In this document: positions 36,392 to 45,763 of the stretch, piece by piece | Layout: each line of letters begins with the position of its first letter | How positions within the stretch are numbered: the first letter of the stretch is position 1 | NCBI RefSeq assembly: GCF_002855555.1 | Contig: NZ_PKRT01000001.1 | Coordinates: 1,054,001-1,118,000, forward strand | DNA length: 64,000 nucleotides | From: Novosphingobium sp. TH158 | GTDB taxonomy: Bacteria > Pseudomonadota > Alphaproteobacteria > Sphingomonadales > Sphingomonadaceae | Direction of reading: 5' to 3' | The notes under the pieces: model-generated | What the model was told of the DNA's origin: nothing | The model's database searches: none | The model's input: the letters and a program-made list of their open reading frames with translations, nothing else | Made by a program: the position numbers and the translations under genes

Positions 36392-37663
36392 ATGAAGCTG
36401 GAATCGATTGCCCTGCATTCGGGCTATACCCCCGAAGCCACCACCAAGTCGGCCGCGGTGCCGATCTACCAGACGACGTCCTACACCTTCGACGATACGC
36501 AGCACGGCGCGGACCTGTTCGACCTGAAGGTTGCCGGCAACATCTATACCCGCATCATGAACCCGACCACTGCGGTTCTCGAGGCCCGCGTTGCAGAGAT
36601 GGAAGGCGGCATCGGCGCACTGGCGCTCGCATCGGGCATGGCGGCGATCACTTATGCCATCCAGACCATTGCCGGTGCCGGTGACAACATCGTCTCGGTC
36701 TCGCAGCTCTATGGCGGCACTTACAACCTGTTCATGCACACCTTCCCGCGCCAGGGGATCGAAGTGCGCCTGTTCGGCTTCGACGATTACGCGGCGCTGG
36801 ATGCGGCGATCGACAGCAGGACCAAGGCCGTGTTCCTCGAATCCATCGGCAATCCGGCCGGCAACATCGTCGACATCGCGCGCATTGCCGAAGTGGCGCA
36901 CAAGCGCGGCGTGCCGGTGATCGTCGATAACACCGTGGCGACCCCCTACCTGTGCCGGCCGTTCGAATTCGGCGCGGACATCGTTGTCCATTCGCTGACC
37001 AAGTACATCGGCGGACACGGCACGACCATCGGCGGCATCATCGTCGATTCCGGCAAGTTCGACTGGGTGGCCAACAAGGACCGCTTCCCGATCCTCAACG
37101 AGCCCGACCCCTCGTACCACGGCGTGGTCTATACCGAAGCGCTCGGTCCGGCAGCCTATATCGGCCGCGCACGCGTTGCCCCCCTGCGCAACACCGGGGC
37201 GTCGCTGGCGCCGCACAGCGCCTTCCTCATCATGCAGGGCCTGGAAACGCTGGGGCTGCGCATGGAGCGCCACTGCGAAAACGCACTCAAGGTCGCGCAG
37301 CATCTTTCCAGCCATCCCAAGGTCAACTGGGTGCGCTATGGCGGGCTTGAGGACAGCCCCTATCATGCCACCGCGCAAAAGATCACCGGCGGCCGCGCAT
37401 CGGGCATCCTCAGCTTCGGGATTGCCGGGGGCAAGGATGCAGGAGCGCGCTTCATCGATGCCCTGCAGATGATCCTGCGCCTGGTGAACATCGGCGATGC
37501 CAAGTCGCTCGCCTGCCACCCGGCATCTACCACGCACCGCCAACTGAACGCCGAGGAACTGGCCTCTGCCGGCGTGTCGGAAGACATGGTCCGCCTGTCG
37601 ATCGGTATCGAGCACATCGACGATATCCTCGCCGATATCGACCAGGCACTCGCCGCCGCCTGA
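36392..37663 (+). CDS. metY: O-acetylhomoserine (thiol) sulfhydrylase
   Basis: This 423-residue PLP enzyme of the Cys/Met family joins sulfide to O-acetyl- or O-succinylhomoserine to make homocysteine. SAAVPIYQTTSYTF, NPTTAVLEAR, VDNTVATPYLCRP and the PLP Lys204 in SLTKYIGGHGTT are typical of MetY-type sulfhydrylases; the length exceeds the roughly 390 of cystathionine gamma-synthase. A strong Shine-Dalgarno (AAGGAGAG) precedes the ATG. It consumes the sulfide produced by the upstream operon. Succinyl versus acetyl preference cannot be told. Confidence 0.9.
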   Translation: MKLESIALHSGYTPEATTKSAAVPIYQTTSYTFDDTQHGADLFDLKVAGNIYTRIMNPTTAVLEARVAEMEGGIGALALASGMAAITYAIQTIAGAGDNIVSVSQLYGGTYNLFMHTFPRQGIEVRLFGFDDYAALDAAIDSRTKAVFLESIGNPAGNIVDIARIAEVAHKRGVPVIVDNTVATPYLCRPFEFGADIVVHSLTKYIGGHGTTIGGIIVDSGKFDWVANKDRFPILNEPDPSYHGVVYTEALGPAAYIGRARVAPLRNTGASLAPHSAFLIMQGLETLGLRMERHCENALKVAQHLSSHPKVNWVRYGGLEDSPYHATAQKITGGRASGILSFGIAGGKDAGARFIDALQMILRLVNIGDAKSLACHPASTTHRQLNAEELASAGVSEDMVRLSIGIEHIDDILADIDQALAAA

Positions 37664-37671
37664 ACCTCGCC

Positions 37672-37699
37672 GGCCCGGACCGTGAGCACGGTCCGGGCC
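37672..37699. terminator. Strong hairpin between convergent metY and amidohydrolase genes
   Basis: A perfect 12-bp stem (37672-37683 with 37688-37699, GGCCCGGACCGT and its complement) has a 4-base loop, 8 bases after the metY stop and 6 before the opposite stop. No T-run follows on either strand, so it may act as a weak bidirectional terminator or protect RNA 3' ends. Confidence 0.65.
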
Positions 37700-37705
37700 G
37701 CAGCC

Positions 37706-38986
37706 TTATCCTTGCAGGTTGTAGAGCGCGAAGGCGTTGTCCTGCAGCACCTGCTTGCGCAGCTCAAAGGGCTGGTGGCCCAGCACCGAGACGAGCTTGT
37801 CCTGCACGCCGGGATAGAGCGAGGTCGGGTGCGGATAATCGGTTTCGAACAGCAGGCGATCCGCGCCGATCTCGTCGATCAGCTTGGTCGGCGCGACATG
37901 CTCAAACCAGAAGCTCACCCAGAAGTTCTTTCTGAAATACTCCTTGGGCCGCCGCTGCAGCTTGCGGTTCACCAGGGTGCGGAATTCGTCAAGCTGGTGC
38001 TCCATGCCCTCGAGCCAGAAGGGAACCCATCCTGCCCCGCTCTCGATCAGGCCGATCTTGAGGTCGGGATATTTGTCGAGCAGGCCCGAGACCATGAAGT
38101 TCGACATGGTCGCCGCACAGCCGATATGGTGGATCAGCGCGGAAATCGGCAGGCGCTGGTCAAAGCCCAGATTGTTCCACATCGCGCTTTCGGCATCGAG
38201 CGACGAATTGAGGTGGTAGTTGATGGGTATGCCCTGCGAATGGCAGATCTCGAACACCTCCTCCCAGAACGGGGAAATTCCGCCGTCTTCGGCGAGATAG
38301 CCTTCTGACAAGCGTTCCGGCCGGTCAGGCAGGACAACGCCCTTGATGCCAAGGTCCGCCACGCGGCGCATCTCGGCGTTCATGAGGCCCTTGTCCCAAT
38401 AAGGCAGTGTCGCCATGCAGTTCACGCGTCCGCCCGATGCGTCCATGCGGTCCTTGCAGGCATCGTTGTAAATCTGGACAATGGCGATAGCGACCGCCTC
38501 GTCACCCAGCGCGACGAGCGATCCGGCCTGCGTGACACCGCCGTTCTGGAAGCAGATGTGCCCCCAGATGCCCATGTCATCCATGTCCTTCAGGCGCTCA
38601 TTCAGGTCATAGGAGCCCGGCGCGATCTGTTCGTAACGCTGAAAGGCCAGCTTGCCGAGCAGCTTGTTCTTGTCCTTGGCGATGACATTGCCGCCCAGGC
38701 TGCCGAAATCGCGGCCCATGCAAACCCATTTGTCCGCCTCGCCGATCCGCTCGACGTGGGGCATCCTGTCCTTCATCCCGACGGGCGCATTATCGACCCA
38801 CAGGTTGGCCGGCTCGGTGAAATGGGTGTCGCAATCGACGATCTTGATGCCTTCGAACAGCGGATCGAGCCCGCGCGCGTTCGCGGCATAGTCCACCTCG
38901 CGGATGAAGCCACCCTTGTCGCCGCGGCCTTCGTCAAGCCAATAGCGCTTGGCATCATCGGCCCCAGCCTTGATCAACGTGCTCAT
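37706..38986 (-). CDS. Amidohydrolase family metal-dependent hydrolase
   Basis: The ATG at 38986 has GAGGAGG about 6 bases upstream and yields 426 residues. The fold is amidohydrolase-2 (PF04909): IKIVDCDTHFTEP near the N-terminus (the usual metal-binding HxH is DTH here), GIPINYHLN, HHIGCAA, and the C-terminal DRLLFETDYPHPTS with the catalytic Asp. Relatives include ACMSD and gamma-resorcylate decarboxylases, which act on aromatic acids. The substrate cannot be assigned. It stands alone, convergent with metY. Confidence 0.85.
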   Translation of the reverse strand: MSTLIKAGADDAKRYWLDEGRGDKGGFIREVDYAANARGLDPLFEGIKIVDCDTHFTEPANLWVDNAPVGMKDRMPHVERIGEADKWVCMGRDFGSLGGNVIAKDKNKLLGKLAFQRYEQIAPGSYDLNERLKDMDDMGIWGHICFQNGGVTQAGSLVALGDEAVAIAIVQIYNDACKDRMDASGGRVNCMATLPYWDKGLMNAEMRRVADLGIKGVVLPDRPERLSEGYLAEDGGISPFWEEVFEICHSQGIPINYHLNSSLDAESAMWNNLGFDQRLPISALIHHIGCAATMSNFMVSGLLDKYPDLKIGLIESGAGWVPFWLEGMEHQLDEFRTLVNRKLQRRPKEYFRKNFWVSFWFEHVAPTKLIDEIGADRLLFETDYPHPTSLYPGVQDKLVSVLGHQPFELRKQVLQDNAFALYNLQG

Positions 38987-39097
38987 ACAGGCCTCCTCAG
39001 ACTTCGTGAGAGGCATGGTGCACAAGGTCTGAGGACGCTGCCAGCGCAATTGTCCGGGCTGGACGAACCGCAAGGTAATCGGCGGATTGGCGGGGCT

Positions 39098-40006
39098 TCA
39101 GAGCCAGCCCTGCTCGCGATACCATTGAGCGGTATCCTTCAGCCCCTCGCGCGTCGGGATGGCCGGTTTCCACAGCTGGGCCGGAACGCGTCCCTGCGGG
39201 CTTACCACCCAGTCAGGATGCGCCATATAGCCGGCGCGGTCCGGCGTAAGCTTGAACTTCCCGCGGGTCAGCTTCTGCCCCCAGCGCGCCACGCGCTTCA
39301 GCCAATCGGGCGAAAGGTGGACAATAGCCGGCCTGCGACCCACGGCCCAGCCGATGGCATGGGCGATTTCGCGGTGCCCCCACCCCGCCTCGCGCCCGTC
39401 ATCGGGCTCGTAGATCCGGCCGTTCAGCCCGGGTGCCGCCGGAGCGATCCGCAGCAGCAGCCGGGCCAGATCGTCGACATGGATATAGCTCGCCCGTCCT
39501 TCGCGCTGCGGCATGGGCACAAGGCCCCACTTTGCCGCCTTGAACAGGTCCAGCATTTCCTTGTCGCGCCAGCCGTAGATCGCCGGCGGGCGCACGATCG
39601 TCCAGTCGAGGCCGCTGGCCATGACGAGCTTTTCCGCCCGCGCCTTCGACGCACCGTAGAGCGACAGCTCCGGCTCGCGGGCAGAAAGGGACGATACGAA
39701 GACGATGCGCGGCACGCCCATGCGCCGGGCCGCCTCGATCACATTGAGCGTGCCGGTCACGTTGCACGCCTCGAACTCCTCGGGCGTACCGTTCACCATT
39801 CCCGCAACGTGAACCACGGTTTCCGCGCTATCCATCAACTGGTCCAGCCGGGGAGGATTGAACAGGTCGCCGATTACCCATTCGACCAGCGGTCGCGGGC
39901 GCTGCGGCTGGCGGGCAAGGGCCCGCACGACGATTTCACTGTCCTGCGCGCGGTCGAGCAGGGCGCGGCCGACAAAGCCCGTCGCCCCGGTCAGCGCAAT
40001 GGTCAC
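39098..40006 (-). CDS. NAD(P)-dependent epimerase/dehydratase-like SDR
   Basis: The GTG at 40006 overlaps the proB stop (GTGA), giving 302 residues. The Rossmann glycine motif TGATGFVGRAL is at the very N-terminus, and FVSSLSAREPELSLYGASKARAE contains the YxxxK catalytic pair with an upstream Ser. It looks like an atypical extended SDR (NDUFA9/epimerase-like). A strict epimerase role is not shown. It is co-translated with glutamate 5-kinase, a pairing whose meaning is unclear. Confidence 0.83.
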   Translation of the reverse strand: MTIALTGATGFVGRALLDRAQDSEIVVRALARQPQRPRPLVEWVIGDLFNPPRLDQLMDSAETVVHVAGMVNGTPEEFEACNVTGTLNVIEAARRMGVPRIVFVSSLSAREPELSLYGASKARAEKLVMASGLDWTIVRPPAIYGWRDKEMLDLFKAAKWGLVPMPQREGRASYIHVDDLARLLLRIAPAAPGLNGRIYEPDDGREAGWGHREIAHAIGWAVGRRPAIVHLSPDWLKRVARWGQKLTRGKFKLTPDRAGYMAHPDWVVSPQGRVPAQLWKPAIPTREGLKDTAQWYREQGWL

Positions 40007-41133
40007 AAAACCACCATCTGGTCGCGGTGGACGATGGCCGAGCGCGGGGCGTAGCCCAGCAGCGCTTCGTGCTCGCGGCTGTGCCGACCGATCAGGCGCG
40101 TGCATTCGCCGGCCTCGTACTCGGCGAGGCCATGCGCCAGCGTGTTACCCAGCTTGTCCCTGATCGCGACTGCATCTCCGCGATGGAACGCGCCCTCGAC
40201 CGATACGATCCCGGCCGCGAGGAGACTGGACCCGCGCAGGAGTGCCTTCGCCGCACCTTCGTCGACCGTGAGGGTGCCCTTGAGCCTCAGCCGCCCGCCC
40301 AGCCAGGCCTTGCGGGCCGCCGCCTTGCGCCGTGGCAGGAACAGCGTGCCGACACCCTGTTCGACCACCCGGGCAATCGGCGAGCGATGCGTACCATTGC
40401 CGATGACCAGCGCGATGCCCGCCCGCTCGGCGATTTCGGCGGCCTGCAATTTCGAGGTCATGCCCCCCGAGCCCAGGCCCGATGCCGATCCGCTGTCTGC
40501 CATGGCGTGGATTTCCGCCGTAACGCCGTGCACCTCTGGCAGCAGCCGGGCCGCCGGATCCTTGGGGTTGCGGTCGTAAAGGCCATCCACATCGGACAGC
40601 AGCAGAACCGCGCTCGATCGCGAAGCCTGTGCGACGCGAGCAGCGAGCCGGTCATTGTCGCCAAAGCGGATTTCCTGAGTGGCAACCGAATCGTTCTCGT
40701 TCACCACCGGCACGGCTCCTGCATCGAGCAGGCGGGTCAGCGTGGCGGTGGCATTGAGGTAGCGGCGCCGGTCCTCAAGGTCTTCGAGCGTCAGGAGCAG
40801 CTGGGCGGCTGTCAGGCCATGTTTGCCCAGCAGTTCTGCCCACAGCCCGGAAAGCGCGATCTGGCCGACAGCGGCTGCGGCCTGTGCATCGGCCAGGCTG
40901 CCACGACCGCCCTTTTCCAGCTTCAGGGTGCGCGCGCCCAGCGCAATCGCTCCCGATGAAACCACGATCACTTCCTGCCCGCGAGCGCGCGCGGCGGCGA
41001 TTTCCTCGACCAGGGCCTCGATCCAGGCACGGCGCGGTCCGTCGCGGTCGACCAGCAGGGCCGATCCCACTTTCACGACGAGGCGCGGGCATTTGGCCTT
41101 GTCGGCAAGGTCGCGGAGCGAGGCGATCATCAT
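40003..41133 (-). CDS. proB: Glutamate 5-kinase
   Basis: This 376-residue enzyme makes gamma-glutamyl phosphate, the first step of proline synthesis. The amino-acid-kinase domain shows VVKVGSALL (Lys21), VVSSGAIALG, NENDSVATQEIRFGDNDRLAARVA and GSGGMTSKLQAA; a PUA domain fills the last 100 residues. It follows obgE after 38 bases on the same strand, the common obgE-proB order. proA is not in the window; proC lies at 44299 on the same strand. Confidence 0.96.
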   Translation of the reverse strand: MMIASLRDLADKAKCPRLVVKVGSALLVDRDGPRRAWIEALVEEIAAARARGQEVIVVSSGAIALGARTLKLEKGGRGSLADAQAAAAVGQIALSGLWAELLGKHGLTAAQLLLTLEDLEDRRRYLNATATLTRLLDAGAVPVVNENDSVATQEIRFGDNDRLAARVAQASRSSAVLLLSDVDGLYDRNPKDPAARLLPEVHGVTAEIHAMADSGSASGLGSGGMTSKLQAAEIAERAGIALVIGNGTHRSPIARVVEQGVGTLFLPRRKAAARKAWLGGRLRLKGTLTVDEGAAKALLRGSSLLAAGIVSVEGAFHRGDAVAIRDKLGNTLAHGLAEYEAGECTRLIGRHSREHEALLGYAPRSAIVHRDQMVVL

Positions 41134-41171
41134 GGCCGACCGATTAGGGGAATTGGCGGCGGATGCAAATG

Positions 41172-42227
41172 TCAGATGGGCGACCAGGGCGTATCATCCG
41201 CCTCTTCGCGCTCGCCGGCGGGGCGCTCGGTCACCGTGGCGGCGGGCAGGTAATCGATCACCGCGTCCAGCAGCGCGTCGATCCCGGCACCGGTCGCGCC
41301 CGAAATCGGGAACACCTCGTCCGCGCCGGCTTCGCGCAGTTCCTTGCTGAAAGCATCGACCAGCTCGCGGTCGATCAGGTCGATCTTGTTGAGTGCCACG
41401 AGGCGCGGCTTTTCATCGAGCCCGGCACCATAGGCCTCAAGCTCTTCCTCGACGATCTGCATGGCCTCGACCGGATCGGTGCCATTGGCGTCGATCAGGT
41501 GAATCAGCACACGGCATCGCTCGATATGGCCCAGGAAGCGGTCGCCCACCCCTGCCCCGTCTGCCGCACCAGCGATCAGGCCGGGGATGTCTGCCAGCAC
41601 GAACTCGCGGCCACGGTGGCGCACAACGCCAAGCTGCGGGCGCAGCGTGGTGAAGGCATAGTCGCCCACCTTGGCCTTGGTGTTGGTGATCTTGTTGATG
41701 AAAGTGGACTTGCCGGCATTGGGCAGGCCGACCAGGCCCGCATCGGCCAGCAGCTTCAGGCGCAGCCAGACCCACAGTTCCTCACCCGGAAGGCCGGGCT
41801 GGTGCTGGCGCGGGGCGCGGTTGGTGCTGGTCTTGTAGCTGGCATTGCCCCGCCCGCCGAGCCCGCCTTCGAGCAGGACGACGCGCTGGCCAGCCTCGGT
41901 CAGATCGGCCAGAACCGTCTCGCGGTCCTCGTCGGAGATGACCTGCGTGCCCACGGGAACCTTGATCACAAGATCCTCGCCACCCGCCCCGTTGCGGTTC
42001 TTGCCCGATCCGTGGCCACCGCGCGGTGCCTTGAAATGCTGGGTGTAACGGAAATCGATCAGCGTGTTCAGCCCGGCAACTGCCTCGAACACGATATCTC
42101 CGCCCTTGCCGCCGTTGCCGCCATCAGGGCCGCCGTATTCGACGTATTTCTCGCGCCGGAACGAAACCGCCCCCGGGCCGCCTGAGCCGGCACGGACATA
42201 GATCTTGGCCTGGTCGAGAAAATGCAT
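41172..42227 (-). CDS. obgE: Ribosome-assembly GTPase Obg/CgtA
   Basis: This 351-residue GTPase takes part in 50S maturation and stress signalling. The N-terminal glycine-rich Obg domain (DQAKIYVRAGSGGPGAVSF to about residue 158) is followed by the G domain: G1 GLPNAGKST at 167-175, G3 DIPG at 213-216 and G4 NKID at 280-283. It lacks the C-terminal OCT domain seen in Bacillus. rplU and rpmA, often upstream of obgE, are not adjacent here; tRNA-Ala lies 179 bases upstream on the same strand. Confidence 0.96.
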   Translation of the reverse strand: MHFLDQAKIYVRAGSGGPGAVSFRREKYVEYGGPDGGNGGKGGDIVFEAVAGLNTLIDFRYTQHFKAPRGGHGSGKNRNGAGGEDLVIKVPVGTQVISDEDRETVLADLTEAGQRVVLLEGGLGGRGNASYKTSTNRAPRQHQPGLPGEELWVWLRLKLLADAGLVGLPNAGKSTFINKITNTKAKVGDYAFTTLRPQLGVVRHRGREFVLADIPGLIAGAADGAGVGDRFLGHIERCRVLIHLIDANGTDPVEAMQIVEEELEAYGAGLDEKPRLVALNKIDLIDRELVDAFSKELREAGADEVFPISGATGAGIDALLDAVIDYLPAATVTERPAGEREEADDTPWSPI

Positions 42228-42406
42228 GGATCAAGGATAGCCTGAATGGAGGCGGAAGTCGCGGATTGGTTGAGAATTACCCCGGGCCGGACTGAGAAAG
42301 GTGGGGTTCGGGAACCGGAGCGGGACGACCTGCTGATCGCGAGCACCGGAAACGCGCAAGCCTGCCGTTCGCTGCCCGGCGTGGGGCAATTATCGACTAA
42401 CCCGCC

Positions 42407-42482
<76 letters not shown>

Positions 42483-42592
42483 GTTCCAGTGCGAGTGCGG
42501 ACAGACAGGACCGGCCTGTGCCCGCAAGAGCGGTCCCCTTAGCGAAAGGGACCGACCGTTGAAAGCGCAAAATGCGGTTCCCCGGCAAGCAC

Positions 42593-43312
42593 TCAGTTGG
42601 TGAAGCGAACCGAACTTTCAAGCACGGTCGAGCCGGGAACCGTATCCTTGCCCCACTTGGCTTCCCAAGCCGCCATTTCCACCTTGTAGGCATCGAAGCG
42701 CTTGAAGAAATCGTCGAACACGATCTCAAGGCTGGGGAGGCTGCGCGCCGCGAAATCGTTCAGTGCGGCAGACTTCACCAGCTTGCCGTCGCGGCTCATC
42801 GCCAGGGCCGCGTCGCAGAAGGCAGGCAGCGTCGGCGGCATGGCGAAGTGGTTGTACACCTCGGTCATGTACTTCTCGCGCGACTTGATGAAACCGGCGC
42901 CATACTTGCCCCGCCATTCGGCATCGATCTTGGTGTTGGTCGCGCGCAGCGTCTTGGCATGGGCCTTCAGGAAGGCGCGATAATTGACCACGATCTCGGC
43001 GTGCTTGGGATCGCGGCAATTGAGCGCGGCGACGTTATAGCCCGAGCGCAGGTTCCACAGCGTCTGTGCCGGGGTGATGTTGCGGTTCACGCTGACGCGC
43101 AGGCCATCGGGGCCGAGCGGCGGCACATAGGTGGTCGGCGCGGCCCATTCGGGCGGGATCGGCTTCCACGGCACGACAACGTACTTCGGCGCGGGCGGCG
43201 GCGGCGGTGGCGGCGGAACCGGCTTCTTCTTCTTCGCCTCAGCCGCGCCCGCGATCATGATGCTGGCTGCGGCGAGAACCTGCACGCAGGACTTCAAAGT
43301 GAACCTGATCAT
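42593..43312 (-). CDS. Secreted protein with polyproline segment, unknown function
   Basis: This 239-residue protein has a signal peptide (to about residue 26, AEA), a KKKK run and a stretch of eight prolines, then a folded domain with two Cys (in LNCRDPKH and PAFCDAAL) that could form a disulfide in the periplasm. The helical C-terminal part is rich in charged and aromatic residues. I recognise no named family. It is monocistronic, with its start 74 bases downstream of the yccA-like terminator hairpin. Confidence 0.78.
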   Translation of the reverse strand: MIRFTLKSCVQVLAAASIMIAGAAEAKKKKPVPPPPPPPPAPKYVVVPWKPIPPEWAAPTTYVPPLGPDGLRVSVNRNITPAQTLWNLRSGYNVAALNCRDPKHAEIVVNYRAFLKAHAKTLRATNTKIDAEWRGKYGAGFIKSREKYMTEVYNHFAMPPTLPAFCDAALAMSRDGKLVKSAALNDFAARSLPSLEIVFDDFFKRFDAYKVEMAAWEAKWGKDTVPGSTVLESSVRFTN

Positions 43313-43385
43313 ATCTTACCCTCGCCCGCCCGGGCCTACCCCCAGGCCGCTCTGCAGCCCTACCGAAAAATGCGGGCAAAGAAAA

Positions 43386-43415
43386 TGCCCGGTGCGACAA
43401 TATGCGCACCGGGCA
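43386..43415 (-). terminator. Rho-independent terminator after the Bax-inhibitor-like gene
   Basis: TGCCCGGTGCG (43386-43396) pairs with CGCACCGGGCA (43405-43415) around an 8-base loop. Read on the minus strand, TTTTCTTTG follows the stem. It lies 31 bases after the stop of the gene at 43446. Confidence 0.88.
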
Positions 43416-43445
43416 CGTTCAAACATAACCTTCCTGAACCGAAGC

Positions 43446-44192
43446 TTATTCGCGGTTGCCAAGGAAGCTCAGCAGGAACTGGAACATGTTGATGAAGTCG
43501 AGGTAGAGCGTCAGCGCGCCCAGTACCACGGCCTTGCCGGCAAATTCGCTGCCGGCCAGCATGTAGTATTCCTGCTTCAGGCGCTGCGTATCGTAGGCGG
43601 TCAGGCCCGCGAAAATCAGCACGCCCAGGACCGAGATCACCAGGTTGAGTCCGCTCGACTGCAGGAACAGGTTCACCAGGCTGGCGATGATGATGCCGAA
43701 CAGGCCCATGATCATGAACGAACCCATGCCCGACAGGTCCTTCTTGGTGGTGTAACCCACCAGGCTCAGACCCGCGAAGGCACCTGCCGTCGCGAAGAAA
43801 GTCGTGGCGATCGACGCACCGGTGAAGACCAGGAAGATCGTCGAAAGCGAAAGACCCATGATCACGCAGAAGCCCCAGAACAGCCCCTGGAGCGTGCTGG
43901 TGCGCATGCGGTGGGCACCCAGGCTCATGCCGAAGACGAACCCGAGCGGGGCCAGCATGATCAGCCACTTGAGCGGCGTTGCCATGACGGCTGCAGCCAT
44001 GCCCGAGCGGGCGAACAGCAGGGCGATGATGCCCGAAAGCAGCACCCCGCTGGCCATGTAGTTGTAGATGGAAAGCATATGACGACGCAGGCCCTGGTCA
44101 TAGACGAAGGCGCCCTGACCCGTTGCCTGGCCGTTGAAGGAAGACGCGCCCATGCCCGAAAGGTCGGGCCTCTGGTCGTTCCAATTGGCCAT
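43446..44192 (-). CDS. Bax inhibitor-1/YccA family membrane protein
   Basis: This 248-residue protein has seven transmembrane helices. FVYDQGLRRHMLSIYNYMASGVLL is the family N-terminus, and FAGLTAYDTQRLKQEYY carries the conserved Asp-containing block near helix 6; the C-terminus TLYLDFINMFQFLLSFLGNRE matches closely. Bacterial members behave as pH-dependent cation leak channels (BsYetJ) or modulate FtsH (E. coli YccA). A 9-bp inverted repeat lies just upstream. Confidence 0.93.
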   Translation of the reverse strand: MANWNDQRPDLSGMGASSFNGQATGQGAFVYDQGLRRHMLSIYNYMASGVLLSGIIALLFARSGMAAAVMATPLKWLIMLAPLGFVFGMSLGAHRMRTSTLQGLFWGFCVIMGLSLSTIFLVFTGASIATTFFATAGAFAGLSLVGYTTKKDLSGMGSFMIMGLFGIIIASLVNLFLQSSGLNLVISVLGVLIFAGLTAYDTQRLKQEYYMLAGSEFAGKAVVLGALTLYLDFINMFQFLLSFLGNRE

Positions 44193-44233
44193 TTTTCACT
44201 CCTTCCGGCGCCGAGCAACGACAAGCCGGTGCC

Positions 44234-44253
44234 CGCAATATCGGGATATTGCG
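44234..44253. promoter_or_regulatory. 9-bp inverted repeat upstream of the Bax-inhibitor-like gene
   Basis: CGCAATATC and GATATTGCG are perfect arms separated by GG, centred about 51 bases before the ATG at 44192. The compact symmetric AT-rich core in a GC-rich genome is typical of a dimeric regulator's site. No regulator gene is adjacent. Confidence 0.45.
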
Positions 44254-44298
44254 AACGAGATTCAAGTAAAACCGGACGAAGCGAGCGATTACGCGCCT

Positions 44299-45093
44299 TC
44301 AGCGCCGCCGCGCTTCGTCGGCCAGTTCGGCACCGCGATCGCGCGCCCGGCGCAGCGTTTCTTCCATCAGGCGGGAAAGCGCCTGCCCCTCGTCCAGAGC
44401 GGAAAGTCCGGCGACGGTGGTGCCGCCGGGGCTGGACACCTTGCGTGCCAATTCGCCGGGACTGTCGGGCGAGGCCGCTGCGAGCGATGCGGCGCCTTCG
44501 ACCATGGCGAGCGCAAGGCGATCCGCCTGCTCCCGCTCAAGCCCGAGCGCCGCAGCTCCCTCCGCAAGGGCATCGATCACGCGATAGACAAAGGCTGGCC
44601 CGGAGCCGACCAGCGCCGTCATCAGGTCCATCAGCGCTTCATCGGCAATCCATTCTGACCGGCCAAGCGGCGCCATCAAGGCATCGACCTGCGCCCTTGC
44701 CTCTTCTGCCACAGCGCCGGATAGCGCGATGGGCGATTTGCCCAGCGCCGCTGCAAGGTTCGGCATGACCCGCACGATACCCCTGGCTGCGGGAAATGCC
44801 CGGCGAAGCGTAGCCAGATCGACCCCGGCCAGAACCGAAAGCAGCGTCGTGCCTTCCCCGGCAAGGGGTGCCATCGCGGGTGCAGCCTCGGCCAGTTGCT
44901 GCGGCTTGATGCCCAGCAGCAGCACGTCGAAGGTTCCCTGCGCCGGCACTTCGCGCAACAGGGTGACCCCTTCGGGCGCATCGGCCTTGAAGGGATCGAC
45001 GATGGTCACCTGCCCGGGCGCAATGCCACCCGCCAGCCAGCCGGCCAGCATGGCGCCGCCCATGTTGCCGCAACCGATGATCAGGATTCGCAC
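44299..45093 (-). CDS. proC: Pyrroline-5-carboxylate reductase
   Basis: This 264-residue enzyme reduces pyrroline-5-carboxylate to proline with NAD(P)H. The Rossmann motif IIGCGNMGGAM is at residues 6-16, with VLLLGIKPQQLAE and the C-terminal signature block GLEREQADRLALAMVEGAA and VSSPGGTTVAGLSALDEG. The length is normal. It follows the ybjN gene after 45 bases on the same strand; proB is 3 kb further along. Confidence 0.95.
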   Translation of the reverse strand: MRILIIGCGNMGGAMLAGWLAGGIAPGQVTIVDPFKADAPEGVTLLREVPAQGTFDVLLLGIKPQQLAEAAPAMAPLAGEGTTLLSVLAGVDLATLRRAFPAARGIVRVMPNLAAALGKSPIALSGAVAEEARAQVDALMAPLGRSEWIADEALMDLMTALVGSGPAFVYRVIDALAEGAAALGLEREQADRLALAMVEGAASLAAASPDSPGELARKVSSPGGTTVAGLSALDEGQALSRLMEETLRRARDRGAELADEARRR

Positions 45094-45138
45094 GTCGGGA
45101 ACTCCATCCTTCCCGCTGACGGTGCGGGCGGATCGGCC

Positions 45139-45624
45139 CTAGGCCTCTCCCGCCGCATCGACAAGCGCGCTGGCAAGCGCTTCTGCGGGGCTCTTGTCGC
45201 CCCACAGGATGAACTGGAACGCCGGATAGAACCGGTCGCACTCCTCGATCGCCGCCTCGATGGCGGTCTGCGCCTGCGACAGGCTGAGCAGGCCATCATC
45301 GCCCAGCATCATGGCGTGGCGATAAAGCAGGACCATACCGTTCGACCAGACATCGAAGTGGCCCAGCCACATCTGCTCGTTGACCAGCGTCAGCACCTCG
45401 AACATCGGCACGCGCTTGTCATCGGGAATGCGGATATCGGGCAGGCAGAGCAGCTGCAGGACATGATCCTCGCTGCGCCAGATCGCCCGGACCTGGTACT
45501 TCGCCCAGCTTCCCTGCACTTCCGCAGTCAGTTCGTCTTCGCCGACGAATTCGTAGAACCAGCCACGCGCCTCGCAAAGCGAAGCGATCATGTCGACGGG
45601 TGCAGCGTCTTCTTCACGGTCCAT
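45139..45624 (-). CDS. YbjN-domain protein
   Basis: The ATG at 45624 gives 161 residues; upstream in-frame starts run to 45747. It matches the YbjN domain (PF10722), whose fold resembles type III secretion chaperones: VDMIASLCEARGWFYEFVGEDE, then YQVRAIWRSEDHVLQLLCLPDIRIPDDKR, then HFDVWSNGMVLLYRHAM. YbjN proteins affect motility and stress in E. coli by an unclear route. It lies upstream of proC on the same strand, as is common in alphaproteobacteria. Confidence 0.88.
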   Translation of the reverse strand: MDREEDAAPVDMIASLCEARGWFYEFVGEDELTAEVQGSWAKYQVRAIWRSEDHVLQLLCLPDIRIPDDKRVPMFEVLTLVNEQMWLGHFDVWSNGMVLLYRHAMMLGDDGLLSLSQAQTAIEAAIEECDRFYPAFQFILWGDKSPAEALASALVDAAGEA

Positions 45625-45763
45625 GGGGGTGTGCCCGGCTCTCACGCTATGTACTTCCCGTTCATGAGCGGGTGGATGCGTCGGCTGACCGACAAGGACA
45701 ATCCGGGCGGGAAGAAGGCCTGCGCAAAACTCGACAAGCCTGTTCACACCATGTGGAAAAGCC

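Noticed and set aside
37706..38986. Amidohydrolase as an ACMSD enzyme of the kynurenine branch
   Set aside because: Only fold-level similarity; it is 10 kb from the kyn genes and the metal motif differs.
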